Under the pieces are notes generated by a model, which saw only the letters and a program-made list of their open reading frames with translations, made no database searches and was not told the origin of the DNA. This document shows, piece by piece, positions 12,241 through 21,109 of a stretch of DNA of 64,000 bases. Origin of the DNA: Myotis daubentonii (taxonomy: Eukaryota; Chordata; Mammalia; Chiroptera; Vespertilionidae). Numbering within the stretch: position 1 is the stretch's first letter; each line of letters starts with the position of its first letter. Location: NCBI RefSeq assembly GCF_963259705.1, contig NC_081861.1, positions 108,840,102 through 108,904,101 on the forward strand, read 5' to 3'. Position numbers and translations under genes: made by a program.

Positions 12241-13265
12241 TTAAAATTGTATTGAATTTATTGGGGTGACATTGGTTAATAAAATTAAGTTTCAAGTGTC
12301 ACAATTCTATGATACATAGCCTGTATATTGCATTGTGTTCACCACCCAAAGTCAAGCCTCCTTCTGTCACTATTCATCCTCCTTTACTCTCTTCAACCTG
12401 TCTATACCTCCCTTTCCCTTTGGTAATCACCAAACTGTTTCCTGTGTCTATGAGGTATTTTTGGTGTTAATTCCTTTACCTTTTTCACCCAGTCCCCCCT
12501 CTGAAAGCTGTCAGTCTGCTCTCTGTGTCTATCAGTCGGTTTCTATTTTGTTTGTTTGTTTATTTTGCTCATTAGAGTCTACATTTAAGTGAAATCACAT
12601 GGTATTTGTCTTTCTCTGACTGGCTTATTTCACGTAGCATAATACTCTCCAGTCTATCCGTGAAGCTGCAAAAAGTAAGATTTCCTTATTTTTTATAGAC
12701 AAGTAGTATTCCATTGTGTACATGTACCACAACTTTTTATCCTCTCATCTACTGATGGGCACTTAGGCTGCTTCCAAATCTTGGCTGTTGTAAATAGCTG
12801 CAATGAGCAGAAGAGTGCATATATTAGTTAATATTAGTGTTTTGGGTTTCTTCAAGTATAGTCCCAGAAGTGGAATCACTGCATTATAATGCAGTTCCAT
12901 TTTTATTTTTTAAAGCAAACTTCATAGTTTTCAACAGTGGCTGCACCAATCTGCCAACAGTGCATGAGGGTTTCCTTTTCTTCACATCTTTTACAACACT
13001 TGTTTGTTGATTTATTGGGGATAGCCATTCTGACAGGTGTGAGGTAATCTCTCATTGTGGCTTTAATTTGCATTTCTCTGATGATTGTGACACTGAGCAT
13101 CTTGTCATGTAAAACAACCCACTGAATGGGAGAACACATTCTCTCATGATACATGTGATAAGGGGATAATAAGCCAAAATTTATAAATAATTTTTACAAC
13201 TCAGCACCAAAAGAACAAACAATCTAATTTAAAAAAATGGTCAAGGGACCTAAATAGACACTTTT

Positions 13266-13511
13266 TAAAACTATGTATTTTTATTGATTTCAGAGAGGAA
13301 GAGAGAAATAGAAACATCAATGATGAGAGAGAATCATTGATTGGCTGCCTTCTGCAGGCCCCACACTGGGGATTGAGCCAACAACCCAGGCATCAAACCA
13401 GCAACCAGGCATCAAGCCCACAACCCGGGCATGTGCTCTTGACTGGATGGAACCTGGGACCCTTCAGTCTACAGGCTGCCACTTTATCCACTGAGCCAAA
13501 CCTGTTAAGGT
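13266..13511 (-). mobile_element. Ves SINE, minus strand
   Basis: A minus-strand tRNA-derived SINE. The A-rich end lies at about 13266-13290 and the tRNA-like head at 13480-13511 (CCACTGAGCCAAACCTG reads the A-box region in reverse). TAAATAGACACTTT precedes it and recurs just after it, consistent with a target duplication in the host L1. Confidence 0.85.
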
Positions 13512-13654
13512 TAAATAGACACTTTAAAAAATTATCTTTATTGTTGAAAGTATTACAGATGTCCTGCCCCCTCCTATTGACCCTCCTCCTTCCCATTTTT
13601 ATCCCCTCCCCAAGGTTTTGCCCCACTATTGTCTGTGTCCATGGGTTATGCATA

Positions 13655-14099
13655 TCCTATATAATAAAAGGGTAATAGACCTGGAACGACAGGTTGCTAT
13701 GATGCGCACTGACCACCAGGGGGCAGACACTCAACACAGGAGCTGTCCCCTGGTGGTCAGTGCACTTCCACAGGGGGAGCTCCGCTCAGCCAGAAGCTGG
13801 CTCATGGCTGGCCAGAGCAGAGGTGGTGGCGGAAGCCTCTACCGCACCTCCACGGCAGTGCTAAGGATGTTCCACTAACCGGCTCCCCGCAGGAGCGGGC
13901 CTAAGCCATTAGTTAGACATCCCCTGAGGGCTCCTGGGCTGCCAAAAGGATGTCTGACTGCCAGCATAGGCCTGATACTCTAGGGAGTGGGCCTAAGCCA
14001 GACATCCCCCGAGGGGTCCCAGGACTGTGAGAGGGCACAGGCCTGGCTGAGGCCCCCCACCACCCTGAGTGCACAAATTTTTGTGCACCAGGCCTCTAG
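13655..14099 (+). mobile_element. Non-autonomous Helitron (Helibat-type), D-type module
   Basis: Starts TCCTATATAATAAAAGGG after A13654 and ends in the hairpin GTGCACAAATTTTTGTGCAC (14069-14088), a short spacer and CTAG (14096-14099) before T14100. These are the 5' TC, 3' palindrome, CTRR end and A|T target expected of Helitrons. It is 445 bp and has no Rep/helicase coding, so it depends on an autonomous partner. It sits inside an L1 3'UTR. Confidence 0.93.
13713..13756. promoter_or_regulatory. Pair of convergent CTCF-like motifs in the Helitron
   Basis: CCACCAGGGGGCAG at 13713-13726 fits the CTCF core CCASYAGRKGGCR at every position. Facing it at 13743-13756 is CTGTCCCCTGGTGG, its reverse complement with one change in the core. 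Related Helitrons at 16073, 57773 and 59187 hold the same motif. Binding is not shown by sequence alone. Confidence 0.5.
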
Positions 14100-14345
14100 T
14101 ATGCATATAAGTTCTTTGCTCGATCTCTTCCCTCCCCAACCCTTCCCTCTGAGGATCCTCAGTCTGTTGCATGCTTCCATGTCTCTGGATCTATTTTGTT
14201 TGCCAGTTTATTTTGTTCATTAGATTCCACATATAAGTGAGATCATGTAATACTTGTCTTTCTCTGACTGACTTATTTCACTTAGTATAATACTCTCCTG
14301 GTCACTAAATAGACACTTCTTCAAATAGGACATACAAATGGCCAA

Positions 14346-15904
14346 AAATAAAGTTTTAATGTTAACTAGGTACAGATCTTGTTATAAAATATAAAATGAT
14401 CTTATTTTTTTGAGAATATTGGCCCTTGTCTTTTGGTTATAGAGATAAATTTTGTCATTTAGTCTGTGAGAAAAACTATTCTACCCACTCTTTCAAATGC
14501 GTATATCAGCATTACTTCAAATATATGTCACTATTAAGGTAATTTAATAGATGAAACTAGATATTTAAAACATTGTTTGTATTTATTAAGCATGTATTAT
14601 GAGCCCAATACCAATATTATAAGTCCAAGCTCAATGATATGAAATGGATTTCATGATGAATTGAGTGGGATTATCTTCAATATTTTTTTGATATTATGAT
14701 ACATATGTTTGCTTGCTTTTTATACCACATAGTGTTTGGGTTTAAGGAAAGTACCACATTGATTTACCAGTACAAGAACTTAGCTTCCTACTTCTATCAT
14801 GAGAGTTTTTCTCTATAGCTTTTAGTGTGTTTACTCTTTTTTTTTTTTTTTTTTGGTTTGGGTTTCTTGATCTCATTAGTCATTATATAGAATACATTTT
14901 TTTATCATCTCTGTTTGAATTAAGAATTCTCTCAGCCCTACCCTCTGTGCTAGACTTCAAAGAGCACCAAAAAGTCCTCATTTCGTAAAACATATTTCCC
15001 CCTATGATCTAGTTTCATTCCCGAAATTCTCACTGTTAGTCCTGAGTCAAGATCTAGGTATTAATACCACTGTTAAAATACTGGTAGATTCTTCAGGGTA
15101 TACCTGGATGTGGTATGCAACTCTGAGCATGTTAATCATGGATGACCAGTACAGGACAGACCAATTGAGAAAATCAAATTGATGATCTTGAAAGATGCTA
15201 AAGATAAATCTGTCTCAATTAATTTGCTTACTCATTACCATCAACCAGTGATGTAATGAGATGGAATTTTGAACTCTTTTTTTTGAGTTATCAAGAATGC
15301 AAATTCTTTGAACCATCCAGTTAGACCAGTTTCTAGGTTAGAACTTGAAAGCCCAGGTTCTGTCAAGAGTAAATTACATCTGCTCTATGGTGAGTGATAG
15401 TAGTGAGGATAAACTTACGGGCATAAAGGATGGAGAGTTGTGTCTCTGGGAAAACTTTTAAGGTAAGATAAAGAAACACTTTGTAGAGGAAACACTTTAT
15501 AGGAAAATGATAGTGAACACTTCTTCATTGTAGGTATTTGTGATTCAGGAGAGTAGATTAACATCTCTGCATTTGACTTACCTAGGCAAGTATTTTTTAG
15601 GAAGATGAATATAGGGGACATACACTTTCAGGACATTTTTAAAAGATGGTAGAAATTGTATAATTTGAAACCTGTGGACAGTGACATGTGCATATAAAAT
15701 AAGTGGTGTGACCTGCTCAGGAAGATTGAGTATAATTTAATATGTTTTGAGAAATTTCAAGCTGGTCCAACACAGTTGGGATTTCTTCTATATTTCCAGT
15801 TACTGTTATTTCACAACATGAATTCTGCCTACAAATTAATTTGAAGTACTTAACATGTCCTGGATACATACAGCCTTCTACCAAATTTTTACTTTGGTAA
15901 CCTA
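14346..15904. other. Unique AT-rich sequence, no feature recognised
   Basis: No exon or repeat identified; a poly-T run lies at about 14838-14855. Confidence 0.55.
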
Positions 15905-16700
15905 CCCCTTTTTTAAAATAAACTTTACTTTTTAGAACAGTTTTATATTTACAGAAACATTAAGATGATAGTACAGAGAGTTCTCATATACACTGTACCT
16001 CACTTCCCCTAGTGTTAACCTATTATCCTAGTAAAGTACATTTGATACAATTAATGGACCAATATTTATACACTAGAGGCCTGGTGCACAAAATTCGTGC
16101 ACAGGTAGGGTCCCTAGGCCTGGCCGGCAATCAGGACTGATCTGTGGGGCAACAGGCAGAGCAATTGGGGGGCCCCCCGCTGGCACCTGCCTTGGCTGAC
16201 CTGGGGCCTGTGGGCTGGGGGAAGGTCCTGAATTGAGCATCTGCCTCCTGGTGGTCAATGTGCATCATAGTGACCAGTCGTTCCACAGGTAGTTCTGCAG
16301 TTTGGTCTATTTGCATATTAGGCTTTTTTTTATATATAGGATTATTTAAACTAAAGTCCACACTTTATTCAGAACTCCATGGTTTTTAACCTAATGTACT
16401 TTTTCTGTTGTTTGATCCCATCTAGGATGCTACTTCACATTTAGTTGTCAGGTCTTTTTAGATTCTCCTTGTTTGTGATAGTTTCTCAGAATTGCCTTGT
16501 TTTTAATGACCTTGATAGCTTTGAGGAATATTGGCCATGTGTTTTGTAGAATGTCCTTAGTGAGATTTGCCTGATGTTTTTTTCATGATAAGCCAGGATT
16601 ATTAGTTAATGGGAAGAATACCACAGAGGCCAAGTTCCATTTTCAAGGACACGTATTATCAACATGACTTATAACTGTTAACATTGACCTTTTAGGAATA
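15905..16700 (-). mobile_element. Ancient L1M-type 3'UTR, split by a Helitron
   Basis: TTTAGAACAGTTTTATATTTAC, the GTACAGAGAGTTCTCATATAC block and CAGGTCTTTTTAGATTCTCC are recognisable, in order, as the 3'UTR of old mammalian L1M elements read on the minus strand. Divergence is high and no ORF is present. Helitron 16073-16341 interrupts it. Confidence 0.75.
16073..16341 (-). mobile_element. Non-autonomous Helitron, minus strand, 269 bp
   Basis: Reverse orientation: CTAG at 16073-16076 after A16072, the hairpin GTGCAC...GTGCAC at about 16084-16102, and the 5' end (reverse complement of TCCTATATATAAAA) at 16341 before T16342. Internal CTGCCTCCTGGTGG at 16241-16254 relates it to the Helitron at 13655. 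No coding capacity. Confidence 0.9.
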
Positions 16701-16739
16701 GATTTAAGTCATTGGTTTCACTTCATATCTTGTTTTGTT

Positions 16740-17135
16740 TTCCACCATTTTCTGTCACAAACCCATCACTGAAGCCATACTGAACTACATGTATTTCATG
16801 CTGTTTCACCTCTTCAGACATGCTATTCACTATGGTTACTTTCCCATCTTCATCTAGGTCATTCATTTATATTTTTCAGAAGTACTGCCTTTCCTGGAAT
16901 GCCTCTGCTCAGTCAAATTTAGATGAACCTCTTCTCTGCTCAAATAACACTAACCATATTCATATATGGCACTTATCAAGCGTTTTGCAACTGTTTTTAC
17001 TTGTTTGACTTTCCCACTGGATTTAAGTCCAGAATAGGAACCATGTTTTATTTGAGTTGGTATTCTCAACCAGCAAACAGTGTCTCATAATTTTTGGACA
17101 CATAATAAATAAATACATGAATGCAGGAATGAGTG
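16740..17135 (+). mobile_element. LINE L2, 3' part
   Basis: A degraded L2 3' end ending in ACATAATAAATAAATACATGAATGC and preceded by the GACTTTCCCACTGGATTTAAG stretch. The typical L2 order is visible, but similarity is modest. Confidence 0.6.
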
Positions 17136-18432
17136 AAAGAACTATGAAGTTGAAAAAACAGTTATTAATGTAAGCCCATATATTATATGTCTCATATAAT
17201 TATTTCCCCATATAATCCATTATTAAAAGGAAGACTAGTTAAAAGGAGAAAAATATATTTCAGATATTTGATGGGAAGTTAGAACAAATATCTTTGATGG
17301 ACTATCCTTTGGTAGTACATATTTTTTCCTCTTTTTTTTTCTACATTTGATGTGACTATCGAAATTTTTGAATTGATATTTTTTTCTTGTGAGATTTTTA
17401 TAATCATTTTAGATTAATTTTGTTTGTTTTGAAACAAAATCAGTTTTTACCTTAACCCTGAGGTACTCAGATTTTCCTAAATCAAAAGAATCCATTTTCT
17501 GATCATTCTGCTTAGTTGAGGTTTTATTATATTTTTACTTGATAGATTTTAGCAGGGTAATATTTACAATAATAAATAGTTTTTAATTCCAATGATTTGT
17601 CCTCAAGCATTCTTTTTAACTCATTGGCCTCATTTTTGTGACAGTATCTTTAGATGCAATTTGGAAGGTTTTCCTTCACAAATGGGATCAAGTTTCTCCT
17701 AATGATATGCAAAACATTCATAATATGTTTTTGGCAATCCAGGTTAGGGAAAAAAAGATGGGAAGGGACATTAGACTTGATTTAACATTTAGCTCTGCTG
17801 ACCAACTTAAAAAATAGCTTTTTTCCCATCCTTTGAAAAACTTTAAATACTTTCATGGCTATCTGGTAGCACTAGACACATGTGATATATTCTTGTAAGG
17901 AAATAATCAAGTCCTTCATAGCAAAGAAGCAAATGCCGAACTAGCAGTTTTTTATGGTTATGAGACCTATTCTTAAACTTTGGAAATGATGTATATGTTG
18001 GTAAAAATATAATGCTTCAGCAAAAGTCATTGCCCATTTATTAAACTCTACAACAATACTGTGTTTACATAATGAAAACTCAACATTTGGATAGTGTTTA
18101 CTTTAATAAAATTGCTCACTGCTTCTCTCTGATTGTATCTGTACTTGGATAAAAGAGCAATTCAGTTATAAGACTAGTTTGCATGGCATAATGAATGTGT
18201 ATATATCCCTATAAGTACATAATTCAAGAACAAGAAATTAATCAAAACATAAGGATATTTTCAAAATTTTCAATATTGGGTATTTTTGTCATGAATTTAG
18301 TTGATTAGTAGGATAACTGAATTTTATATTAAAATTCAATAAAGAGGGTTTTCATTCAAACATATTAACATTGTTCTTTAAATAAAACAAGCAAATGTAA
18401 ATCATGATAAGATAATTCAGCTATGGCAGGAT

Positions 18433-18435
<3 letters not shown>
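17136..18435. other. Unique AT-rich sequence, no feature recognised
   Basis: No exon, RNA gene or repeat recognised. Confidence 0.55.

Positions 18436-18483
<48 letters not shown>
18436..18483. repeat. (TA)n microsatellite
   Basis: About 24 TA units. It creates the YIYIYI stretch of a minus-strand frame, which is not a gene. Confidence 0.97.
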
Positions 18484-18487
<4 letters not shown>

Positions 18488-18670
18488 GGGGTGACTGTTA
18501 GAAAGTGAGAATTACTAAAAAGAAAAGGCATGCAAAGAGGAATTTTTAGGATTTGCATTTTTGTTGAAAATGAGCCACTTATCTGCTGATAAAAAAAAAA
18601 CACACAAAAAAAACAGTAAGGTCACCAAATCTTATCCATCCTAGTTTATATCATAATTAATGCAATATTA

Positions 18671-19341
18671 TCCTATCTAATAAAAGAGAAACATGGTAAT
18701 TAGCTGTATTTCCACTACCCTTCCCATTGGCTAATCAGGGCGATATGCAAATTAACTGCCAGCCAAGATGGCAGCCAGCAGCCAGGCAGCTTGAAGTGAA
18801 CATGAGGCTTGCTTGCTTCAGTGATGGAGGAAGCTAACGTTCCCCGCCTGCCGCTGCCGGCCTCTGAGCTTGCAGTTTGAAACATTGTTACAAATATAGA
18901 AGCTAAACAAAACCCCAGAAACCTGATTTTTAGCCAGCTGGGATCTCAGAGCTGGAGTTGAAACAGTGTTTCGATTGTAGAACCCAAACAGCCTCCCGAT
19001 CTGCCCTGCTCTGTGCATGACAGGCGGCGCCTCCTTTTCAGCAGCGGAGGCCTAAGAGCTGGAGCCAAGCCTCAAGCTAAAGCTGGCCCAGAATTAAAAA
19101 GAAAAAAAGGAGCTATTGGGAGCTTCAGTCACCTGCCAGCCTGAAAACAGCCCTCAGCCCCTCACCCAGACTGGACCGGCACCCCAGTGGGGACCCCCAC
19201 CCTGAAGGGTATGTGACCAGCTGCAAACAGCCATCATCCCCTCAACCAGGTTGGCCAGGAACCCCAGTGGGGACCCCCACCCTGATCCAGGATACCCTTC
19301 AGGGCAAACCAGCCGGCCCCCACTCATGCACCAGGCCTCTA
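18671..19341 (+). mobile_element. Helitron A module, hairpin-less 3' end
   Basis: Starts TCCTATCTAATAAAAGAG and ends GCACCAGGCCTCTA at the join to B. The final G of CTAG and the upstream arm of the hairpin are missing. Near the 3' end two copies of a ~77-bp unit hold CCCAGTGGGGACCCCCACCC. At 18990-19035 it carries a stretch almost identical to a B-module minisatellite unit that is absent from the A module at 32026. Confidence 0.85.
18724..18775 (+). promoter_or_regulatory. CCAAT / octamer / YY1-like block in A module
   Basis: CCATTGG (inverted CCAAT, 18724-18730), ATGCAAAT (octamer, 18745-18752) and AAGATGGC (YY1-like, 18765-18772) lie at spacing kept in the A modules at 32076, 56506, 60130 and 63351. 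The combination resembles a small polymerase II promoter. Function is inferred. Confidence 0.5.
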
Positions 19342-20296
19342 TCCTATATAGTAAAAGGGTAATATGCCTCCCAGCACCGGGATCAGCGGAGCCGCGAGGC
19401 CTCCCGCCACCAGGACCAGCGTGACGGGGGGCAGCGTCCAAACCCCCTGATCGCCCTGCGGCTCTGTGTGTGACAGGGGGCGGGGCCACAACCTCCCTAT
19501 CTGCTCTGCTCTGTTCATGACAGGGGAAGGCGCCCCAACCCCCTGGTCAGCCCTGCTCTGTGCCTGATAAGGGGGAGCTCCCCAACTCCCTGAATGCCCT
19601 GTGGCTCTGTGTGTGACAGGGTGCGGTGCCCCGACCCCCTGATCGGCCCTGCCCTGAGTGTGACAGTGGCGGTGCCCCAACCCATTGACTGACCCTGCTC
19701 TGTGGGTGATAGAGGGCGGCACCCCCTCACACACAGGCCCTGCTCTGTGTGTGACGGGGTAGAGCCATAATCTCCCCATCGGCCCTACCCTGAGTGTGAC
19801 AGGGTGCGGCACCCCAACCCCTTGATCGGCCCTGCTCTGTGAGTGACAAGGGACAGAGCCCCAACCCCCTGATTGGCCCTGCTCTGTGTGTGACAGGGGG
19901 CAGCGCCCCAACCCCCTGATGGGCCCTGCTCTGTGCGTGACAGGGGGTGGCACCGCAACCTCCCCATCGACCCTGCCTTGAGTGTGACAGGGGGCAGTGC
20001 CCCAACCCCCCAATCGGCCCTACCCTGAGTGTGACTGAGGGTGGCATCGCAACCTCCAAATCTGCCCTGCTCTGTGCATGACAGGCGGCGGCGCCCGAAC
20101 TCTCAAATCAGCCCTGCTCTGAGCCCGACCAGGGGCTGCACCTAGGGATTGGGCCTGCCCGTTGCCACCCGGGAGTGGGCCTAAGCCAGCAGGTCGTTAT
20201 CTCCCAAGGGGTCCCAAACTGCGAGAGGGCACAGGCTGGGCTGAGGGACCCCCTCTCCCCCCCGAATGCTCAAATTTTTGTGCACCAGGCCTCTAG
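19342..20296 (+). mobile_element. Helitron B module with minisatellite core
   Basis: Starts TCCTATATAGTAAAAGGG and ends in an AAATTTTTGTGCACC hairpin remnant and CTAG (20293-20296). The middle is a GC-rich 47-bp tandem array. The last ~150 bp (CCTAAGCCAGCAGGTCGTTATCTCC onward) match the end of the element at 63296. Confidence 0.87.
19461..20130. repeat. 47-bp minisatellite, about 15 units
   Basis: Units of the form GGCCCTGCTCTGTGTGTGAC-AGGGGG-...-CCCCAACCCCCTGAT repeat with a period near 47 bp (e.g. 19875 and 19922). I count about 15. Because 47 is not a multiple of 3, each reading frame passes through all phases of the unit, which produces long overlapping minus-strand frames (up to 224 codons) that are not genes. 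Confidence 0.93.
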
Positions 20297-20677
20297 TCTA
20301 TACTAATAAAAGAGTAATATGCTAATTAGGCTAGGCGACCAGCCATCTTCCAGTTGTCCAACTTGCATCCATACAAAGCCATGGTGGTGGGGGTCGAGGC
20401 AGAGGCAGTTAGGGGCAACAAGGCTGGCAGGGGAAGGCAGTTGGAGGCCATCAGGCCAGCAGGGGAGCAGTTAGGGGGCCATCAGGCCAGCAGAGGCAGT
20501 TAGGGGCGATCAGGCAGGCAGACAGGTGAGTGGTTAGGAGCCAGCAGTCCCAGATTGTGAGAGGGATGTCAGACTGCCAGTTTAGACATCCCAGGAAGTG
20601 TCCCAGATTGGAGTGGATGCAGGCCGGGCTGAGGGACACCATCCCCTGTGCACGAATTTCATGCAACAGGCCTCTAG
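20297..20677 (+). mobile_element. Helitron C module
   Basis: Starts TCTATACTAATAAAAGAG immediately after B's CTAG and ends with GTGCACGAATTTCATGCAAC and CTAG (20674-20677). The middle has a degenerate ~35-bp tandem repeat (CAGTTAGGGGCCATCAGGCC). The module at 55348-55975 is the same type. Confidence 0.85.
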
Positions 20678-20744
20678 TTTTACATAATAGTGTGGGACAA
20701 AATAGTCATGGTTACTGGTGTGAAATTTGAAGCAACTAATTTAG

Positions 20745-20827
20745 ATTGTTAGGTTTTTTTTTCACTTTTAATGAAATATACATATAGGGGAGTGCCCAAA
20801 TCATAAGTATTCAACCTGATTAATTTT
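20745..20827 (-). mobile_element. Old L1 fragment, left part of the L1-B target
   Basis: AATATACATATAGGGGAGTGCC... resembles an old mammalian L1 3' region. The sequence continues across the L1-B insertion at 25157-25960. Family assignment is from memory of the block order and is moderate. Confidence 0.55.
20811..20827. repeat. Target-site duplication (left copy) of L1-B
   Basis: TCAACCTGATTAATTTT is repeated exactly at 25157-25173, a 17-bp duplication that fixes both ends of L1-B. Confidence 0.95.
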
Positions 20828-21109
20828 TTTTTAAATTTTGTTTTATTGCTTAAAGTATTACAAAGAATATTATATATGTCTCCCATTTGTTTTTCTCCCC
20901 TTGACCTTCCCCTGGCCTCCCATACCCCCCAGTGTCTTGTGTCCATTGGTCATGCTTATATGCATGCATATACGTCCTTATGTTGATCTCTTACCCACCC
21001 CTCCCTAACCCTCCCAGGCCTTCGCACTGTAGTTTGACAGTATGTTCGATGTTGCTCTGCCTCTGTATCTATTTTTGTTCATCAGCTTATAATGGTCTTA
21101 ATTATCCAT

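Larger units (their letters stand above)
13525..14304 (-). mobile_element. L1 3'-end fragment, minus strand
   Basis: A 5'-truncated L1 starting at a poly-T/TTTATTGTTGAAAGTATTAC end and reading the 3'UTR and the very end of ORF2 in reverse. The TAAATAGACACTT target occurs on both sides (about 13512 and 14306). A Helitron at 13655-14099 splits it; without the Helitron the 3'UTR is continuous with that of L1-B. Confidence 0.85.
12241..14345 (-). mobile_element. Old L1 with inverted 5' part (twin priming), itself invaded three times
   Basis: 12241-13111 is a minus-strand L1 3'UTR and ORF2 3' end (starting TATTGGGGTGACATTGGTTAA; ORF2 C-terminal residues readable around 13154-12903, e.g. MQIKATMRDYLTPVRMAI). 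At about 13112 the orientation flips: 13112-13265 is plus-strand ORF2 (AACCCACTGAATGGGAGAAC onward). That segment resumes at 14305-14345 after inserted elements. Such 5' inversion is the known result of twin priming during L1 integration. Nested inside are a Ves (13266-13511), an L1 3' end (13525-14304) and a Helitron (13655-14099). Confidence 0.8.
18671..20677 (+). mobile_element. Three-module composite Helitron (A-B-C)
   Basis: Flanked by A18670 and T20678, with three consecutive Helitron-like units in one orientation: A 18671-19341, B 19342-20296, C 20297-20677. Each begins with a TC-start (TCCTATCTAATAAAAG, TCCTATATAGTAAAAG, TCTATACTAATAAAAG). Only B and C end in a hairpin plus CTAG. No host base separates the units. 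The A-B pair recurs at 32026-33431, so A-B moves as one element. There is no Rep/helicase gene. Confidence 0.88.

Noticed and set aside
19339..20059. Minus-strand open frames of 60-224 codons with repeating GW.../PCHTQ/HRAG peptides
   Set aside because: They are produced by the 47-bp GC-rich minisatellite of Helitron module B, open in several overlapping frames of the same strand; no independent coding evidence.
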